A stretch of 64,000 bases of DNA from assembly GCF_902833055.1 (NCBI RefSeq), contig NZ_CADFEJ010000001.1:744001-808000 (forward strand), written 5' to 3'. The notes beneath the pieces are model-generated. The model saw nothing but the letters and a program-made list of their open reading frames with translations. It was not told where the DNA came from and did not search any database. Numbering within the stretch: the first letter of the stretch is position 1; the number at the start of each line of letters is the position of its first letter. This document shows, one piece after another, positions 60,652-64,000 of this stretch. A program made the position numbers and the translations under genes. Source of the DNA: Burkholderia territorii. GTDB taxonomy: Bacteria > Pseudomonadota > Gammaproteobacteria > Burkholderiales > Burkholderiaceae.

Positions 60652-61077
60652 TTATTGCGCGTTCAGCTGCACGACGTCACCCGAGACGGCGATCGCACCG
60701 GCACTGCCGCTCACGCCGCACGTATATTCGCTCGTCGAATTCGAGCGCTTCTCGTGAAAACGCGTCGTCACGTTGATGACCGCATTCCCGCCATGATTCT
60801 TCGCGTAGACGCGAAGACGGTTCAGCGCTTCTGCCAACGCCTGATCGCACGTTTGCTGCTCGGGTTGAGTCCCGCGCTGGACACGCACCGATTCCGAACG
60901 CGGACCAATGGTGGTCTTGATATCCGGATGCGGCTGCGCACCGAAATAGACCGCGACGCCGCTCGTATCCGATGCCGTTGCCGCTGCGGGCAGAGGCAGC
61001 GAACGGACCACGGTGCCGCACCCCGTCAGCAATGACGCCGCGACCAACATGCCGGCCAGATGTCCTTTGTGCTTCAT
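60652..61077 (-). CDS. Small lipoprotein paralogue of the polyene cluster
   Basis: The 141-residue protein has a lipoprotein signal (LLTGC) and shares a domain with the downstream neighbour: VYFGAQPHPDIKTTIG, TCDQALAEALNRL, GGNAVINV and the YTCG end. The gene is 11 bp upstream of its paralogue, so they are a tandem duplication, one lipidated and one soluble periplasmic. The pair lies directly downstream of the ketosynthases (32 bp gap), supporting co-transcription. Confidence 0.82.
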   Translation of the reverse strand: MKHKGHLAGMLVAASLLTGCGTVVRSLPLPAAATASDTSGVAVYFGAQPHPDIKTTIGPRSESVRVQRGTQPEQQTCDQALAEALNRLRVYAKNHGGNAVINVTTRFHEKRSNSTSEYTCGVSGSAGAIAVSGDVVQLNAQ

Positions 61078-61109
61078 TGTTATCGTCCTCTCAGCTCAGT
61101 AGGTTCACA

Positions 61110-62330
61110 TCAATCGCCCTTCCAGGCGTCCAACAACAGACTTGCACAGCTGCCGCCGAATCCGAACGAAATCGACAGCGCGCGCTCGATTGCCCCTTCA
61201 CGCGCGTCGCGCACGAGCGGCATGCCGTCGATTGCGGGATCAGCCTCGTTGCCGACTGCCGTGCCCGCAACGAACCCGTCGCGCATCATCAGGATCGTAT
61301 AAATCGCTTCGTGCGCCCCGCTTGCGCCGAGCGGATGCCCCGTCATGCCTTTCGTCGACGAAAACGCCGGCACATCGCCACGGAATACGTCGACGAGCGC
61401 CTTCAGCTCCTCGATGTCGCCAAGCGGTGTCGACGGCGCGTGCGTATTGACGTAGTCCGGGTGTCGTCCGCCGCCGTCCAGCGCGCCACGCATTGCCCGC
61501 GCGATCCCGTGCGCGTGAGGCGTCGCCATGCCGGCGCTGTCCGTGCATTGACCGAACCCGGCGACTTCCGCGTAAACGCGCGCGCCACGCGCACGCGCGT
61601 GCTCGAGCGATTCGAGCACGAGAATGCCTGCGCCGGATGCGATCACGAAGCCGTCGCGGCCAAGCGCATACGGGCGCGACGCGCTGTCCGGCGTATCGTT
61701 GAAACTGCTGGACAACGCGCCCATCGCGTCGAACATCAACGTCATGTTGTCGTGCAGTGCCTCGCTTCCGCCCGCCAGCACGATGTCCTGGCAGCCGGAC
61801 CGGATCAATTGCGTCGCCTGGCCTATCGCGAGCGCCGAGCTCGTGCATGCGGACGATGGCGAGTACGACACGCCCTCGATGCCGAACAACTGCGCAACGC
61901 ACGCCGACGCCGTGCTGCTCATCGCCTTCGGGACGACATAGGGTGGTGTCTTGTCGATGCCGCGATGTTGCGCAATCGCCATCGCATCGTCGTAATCGGC
62001 CATCGAACCGATTCCCGACCCGACGATCGCGCCCGCGCGCGGCGAACGAAGTACCGCGGCATCGAGGCCCGCGTCGTCGAGCGCCGAGGCGGCGGCATGC
62101 GCGGCAAAGCGCGCCGTGTCGCCCATGAATCGTTCGTGCTTGCGCGAGAACCGCGCAGCCGAGGCGACCGATGCCACCCCTGCGACCTGGCTGCGAAAAC
62201 CGCGCTCGCGCCAAGCGTTCACGCGGCTCACACCCGAGCGACCGGCGCGCAGCGCCGCCGATACTTCGTCTAGCGAATTACCGAGACACGACACGATACC
62301 GAGTCCCGTGACGACGACGCGCGCCGTCAC
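61110..62330 (-). CDS. Beta-ketoacyl-ACP synthase (second)
   Basis: The 406-residue thiolase-fold enzyme has the catalytic Cys in SPSSACTSSALAIG and the two His in NTHAPSTPLGD and GMTGHPLGASG, so it is a full condensing enzyme and not a chain-length factor lacking Cys. The start is GTG 62330, overlapping the preceding ketosynthase by 4 nt. In aryl-polyene synthesis two or three such synthases, with ketoreductase and dehydratase, build the polyene on an ACP. The conserved Asn-Thr before the first His replaces the more common Asn-Ala. Confidence 0.9.
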   Translation of the reverse strand: MTARVVVTGLGIVSCLGNSLDEVSAALRAGRSGVSRVNAWRERGFRSQVAGVASVASAARFSRKHERFMGDTARFAAHAAASALDDAGLDAAVLRSPRAGAIVGSGIGSMADYDDAMAIAQHRGIDKTPPYVVPKAMSSTASACVAQLFGIEGVSYSPSSACTSSALAIGQATQLIRSGCQDIVLAGGSEALHDNMTLMFDAMGALSSSFNDTPDSASRPYALGRDGFVIASGAGILVLESLEHARARGARVYAEVAGFGQCTDSAGMATPHAHGIARAMRGALDGGGRHPDYVNTHAPSTPLGDIEELKALVDVFRGDVPAFSSTKGMTGHPLGASGAHEAIYTILMMRDGFVAGTAVGNEADPAIDGMPLVRDAREGAIERALSISFGFGGSCASLLLDAWKGD

Positions 62331-63556
62331 GGGGCAGCTCGCCGGAAGATCAACGACGTGTTGATCCCGCCGAATGCGAAGTTGTTGCTCATCACGAACT
62401 CCGCATCGATCCGGCGCGCGTCGCCGATGATGTAGTCGAGCGATGCGCAAGCCGGATCGACCGTGTCGAGATTGAGCGTCGGCGCATACCAGTTGCGTTT
62501 CATCATCTCGATCGTCCACCACGCCTCGAGCGCGCCGCATGCGCCGAGCGTGTGGCCCACATAGCTCTTCAGCGAACTGATCGGCATACGCTCGCCGAAC
62601 ACGGACGCCGTCGCATGACTTTCCGCCACATCGCCTCGATCGGTCGAAGTGCCGTGCGCGTTGACGTAGCCGATTGCACCGGCATCGAGCCCCGCATCGT
62701 CCAGCGACAGACGCATGGCGACCGCCATCGTCTCGGCCGTCGGTTGCGTGATGTGCGCGCCGTCGGAATTGCTGCCGAAACCGACGATCTCCGCGTGGAT
62801 CGTCGCGCCGCGTGCGATCGCGTGCTCGTATTCCTCGAGCACGAGCGTCGCCGCGCCTTCGCCGACCACCAGGCCGTCACGATCGACATCGAACGGGCGC
62901 GGCGTGAGGTTCGCGTCGTCGTTGCGCGTGCTGGTCGCGTACAACGTATCGAACACCGCCACCGCCGGACCCGACAATTCTTCCGCACCGCCGGCCAGCA
63001 TCAGCGTCTGCTTGCCCGTCGCGATCGCCTCGTACGCATAGCCGATCGCCTGGCTGCCGGACGCGCAGGCGGACGACGTCGGCACGATCCGGCCTTTCAG
63101 ATCCCAGAACAGGCTGACGTTGACCGCCGTCGTGTGCGGCATCATCTGCACGTAACTGTTCGATGTGACGTCCCGCATCGAGCCCGTCTCGATCATCGTG
63201 CCGAATGCGCGGATCGGGTCGACCGATCCCGACGACGATCCGTACGCAACGCCCATCCGGCCGTCCCGGATCGACGGATCGTCGGTCAGCCGCGCATCCG
63301 CGAGCGCGAGCTCGCTCGCGCGCACCGCGTACATCGAAACCGGCCCCATCGAGCGCGTCTTCTTGCGCGGATACGTGCCCGGCACCTCGAAGCCCGGCAA
63401 CGGGCACGCAAGCCGCGTATGCAGCGCTTCGTAGCAGTCCCATTCCGGCATGCGCCGGACCGCATTGCGCCCGTCGCGCAAGCGCGCCTCGATTTCCGGC
63501 CAGCTTTGACCGAAGGCGGTCACCCCGCCCATCCCCGTCACGACCACTCGCTTCAT
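62327..63556 (-). CDS. Beta-ketoacyl-ACP synthase (first)
   Basis: The 409-residue condensing enzyme (FabF-like) has Cys in SSACASGSQAIGYA, His in NAHGTSTDRGD and YVGHTLGACG and a complete active site. The start at 63556 overlaps the FabG stop as TGATG. By order (FabG, KS, KS, two small envelope proteins) it matches an aryl-polyene cluster. The chain length made cannot be judged. Confidence 0.92.
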   Translation of the reverse strand: MKRVVVTGMGGVTAFGQSWPEIEARLRDGRNAVRRMPEWDCYEALHTRLACPLPGFEVPGTYPRKKTRSMGPVSMYAVRASELALADARLTDDPSIRDGRMGVAYGSSSGSVDPIRAFGTMIETGSMRDVTSNSYVQMMPHTTAVNVSLFWDLKGRIVPTSSACASGSQAIGYAYEAIATGKQTLMLAGGAEELSGPAVAVFDTLYATSTRNDDANLTPRPFDVDRDGLVVGEGAATLVLEEYEHAIARGATIHAEIVGFGSNSDGAHITQPTAETMAVAMRLSLDDAGLDAGAIGYVNAHGTSTDRGDVAESHATASVFGERMPISSLKSYVGHTLGACGALEAWWTIEMMKRNWYAPTLNLDTVDPACASLDYIIGDARRIDAEFVMSNNFAFGGINTSLIFRRAAP

Positions 63557-64000
63557 CACACCATCCCGCCATTGACGCCGATGACTTGCCGGGTGACGTA
63601 GGTCGCCGCATCCGACATCAGGAAGCCGACGACCGCCGCGACTTCGTCGGGTTGGCCAACGCGGCCCATCGGCACCGCTTTCAACGCGTGCTCCAGCGGC
63701 ACGTCGTCGAGCATGCCGGTGTCGACCAGCCCGGGAGCAACGCAATTGACCGTGATCTTTCGCGATGCCAGCTCGACCGCCAGCGCCTTGGTCGCGCCGA
63801 TCAGACCGGCCTTCGCGGCGCTGTAGTTGACCTGACCGCGATTGCCCGTCACGCCCGACACGGACGCGATCGTCACGATGCGGCCGCCACTGCGCAGCCG
63901 CACCATCGGCATCGTCAGCGGATGAACGATGTTGTAGAACCCGTCCAGCCCGGTTTCGATCACGACGTCCCAGTCCTCTTCCGACAACGCCGGAAATGCA
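63556..64000 (-). CDS. 3-oxoacyl-ACP reductase, FabG-type (5' end outside window)
   Basis: The 147 visible codons of the C-terminal part of an SDR enzyme show the catalytic Ser and Tyr-x-x-x-Lys (SVSGVTGNRGQVNYSAAKAG) and the end VIGVNGGMV of FabG. The frame stays open to the window edge, so the coding start lies beyond base 64000 on this strand. It reduces the beta-ketoacyl intermediate with NADPH, fitting polyene chain assembly with the two ketosynthases. Confidence 0.92.
   Translation of the reverse strand, partial: AFPALSEEDWDVVIETGLDGFYNIVHPLTMPMVRLRSGGRIVTIASVSGVTGNRGQVNYSAAKAGLIGATKALAVELASRKITVNCVAPGLVDTGMLDDVPLEHALKAVPMGRVGQPDEVAAVVGFLMSDAATYVTRQVIGVNGGMV

Noticed and set aside
1-64000. 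CRISPR arrays, prophage, insertion sequences, tRNA or rRNA genes
   Set aside because: No regularly spaced repeats, integrase or transposase motifs, tRNA cloverleaf or rRNA-like stretches were seen on either strand.

Overview
The window reads as a replicon of a high-GC betaproteobacterium, almost certainly a Burkholderia cepacia complex species (probably chromosome 2). The evidence is strong GC bias with many antisense shadow ORFs, a Gram-negative porin, a complete homoprotocatechuate operon with a split hpaG, a gluconate 2-dehydrogenase operon, and an exopolysaccharide locus whose gene order matches what I recall of the B. cenocepacia bep/ber (c-di-GMP controlled biofilm exopolysaccharide) region. 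No rRNA, tRNA, insertion sequence, phage or CRISPR array was seen.

Layout. 1-2.99 kb: the 3' end of a porin, a quinone-oxidoreductase operon and a divergent AraC regulator. 3.07-9.6 kb: hpaG1-G2-E-D-F-H-I, which takes homoprotocatechuate toward pyruvate and succinate semialdehyde, with divergent hpaR and an inverted-repeat operator between them. 9.6-16 kb: a thioester-reductase-like SDR, a small conserved hypothetical, an FtsI-type transpeptidase and a YbaL/Kef antiporter. 16.2-20.1 kb: a three-gene FAD gluconate dehydrogenase operon. 20.7-23.9 kb: a DUF3995-like membrane protein, alanine dehydrogenase, a DksA/TraR zinc finger and a small membrane peptide.

23.9-55.2 kb is an exopolysaccharide super-locus. 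It holds a WcaJ/WbaP-type priming transferase coupled to a Crp/Fnr regulator (berA-like, with a near-consensus sigma-54 promoter), a second Crp/Fnr paralogue, a sigma-54 enhancer-binding protein (berB-like), an ElaA-like acetyltransferase coupled to manC, a secreted beta-helix protein, three glycosyltransferases, an acyltransferase, Wzy, Wzc, Wza, a tandem alpha/beta hydrolase and Wzx. Two divergent intergenic regions in this locus share a duplicated, spaced non-coding module. A secreted GH3 beta-glucosidase follows.

Inside the locus, between the regulators, lies the most novel element: five genes overlapping by 4 nt each (carrier protein, acyl-CoA-dehydrogenase-like flavoprotein, aminoacyl-tRNA-synthetase-like amino acid:carrier-protein ligase, DUF1839 protein, GH2 glycosidase). 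I propose it is a carrier-protein-based aminoacylation pathway. The DUF1839 protein looks like a BtrH-type cysteine acyltransferase, so the set resembles the side-chain machinery of butirosin biosynthesis.

58-64 kb (window end): part of an aryl-polyene/xanthomonadin-type cluster, with a halogenase-like flavoprotein, a SAM methyltransferase, two paralogous small envelope proteins, two ketosynthases and a FabG-type ketoreductase cut by the window end.
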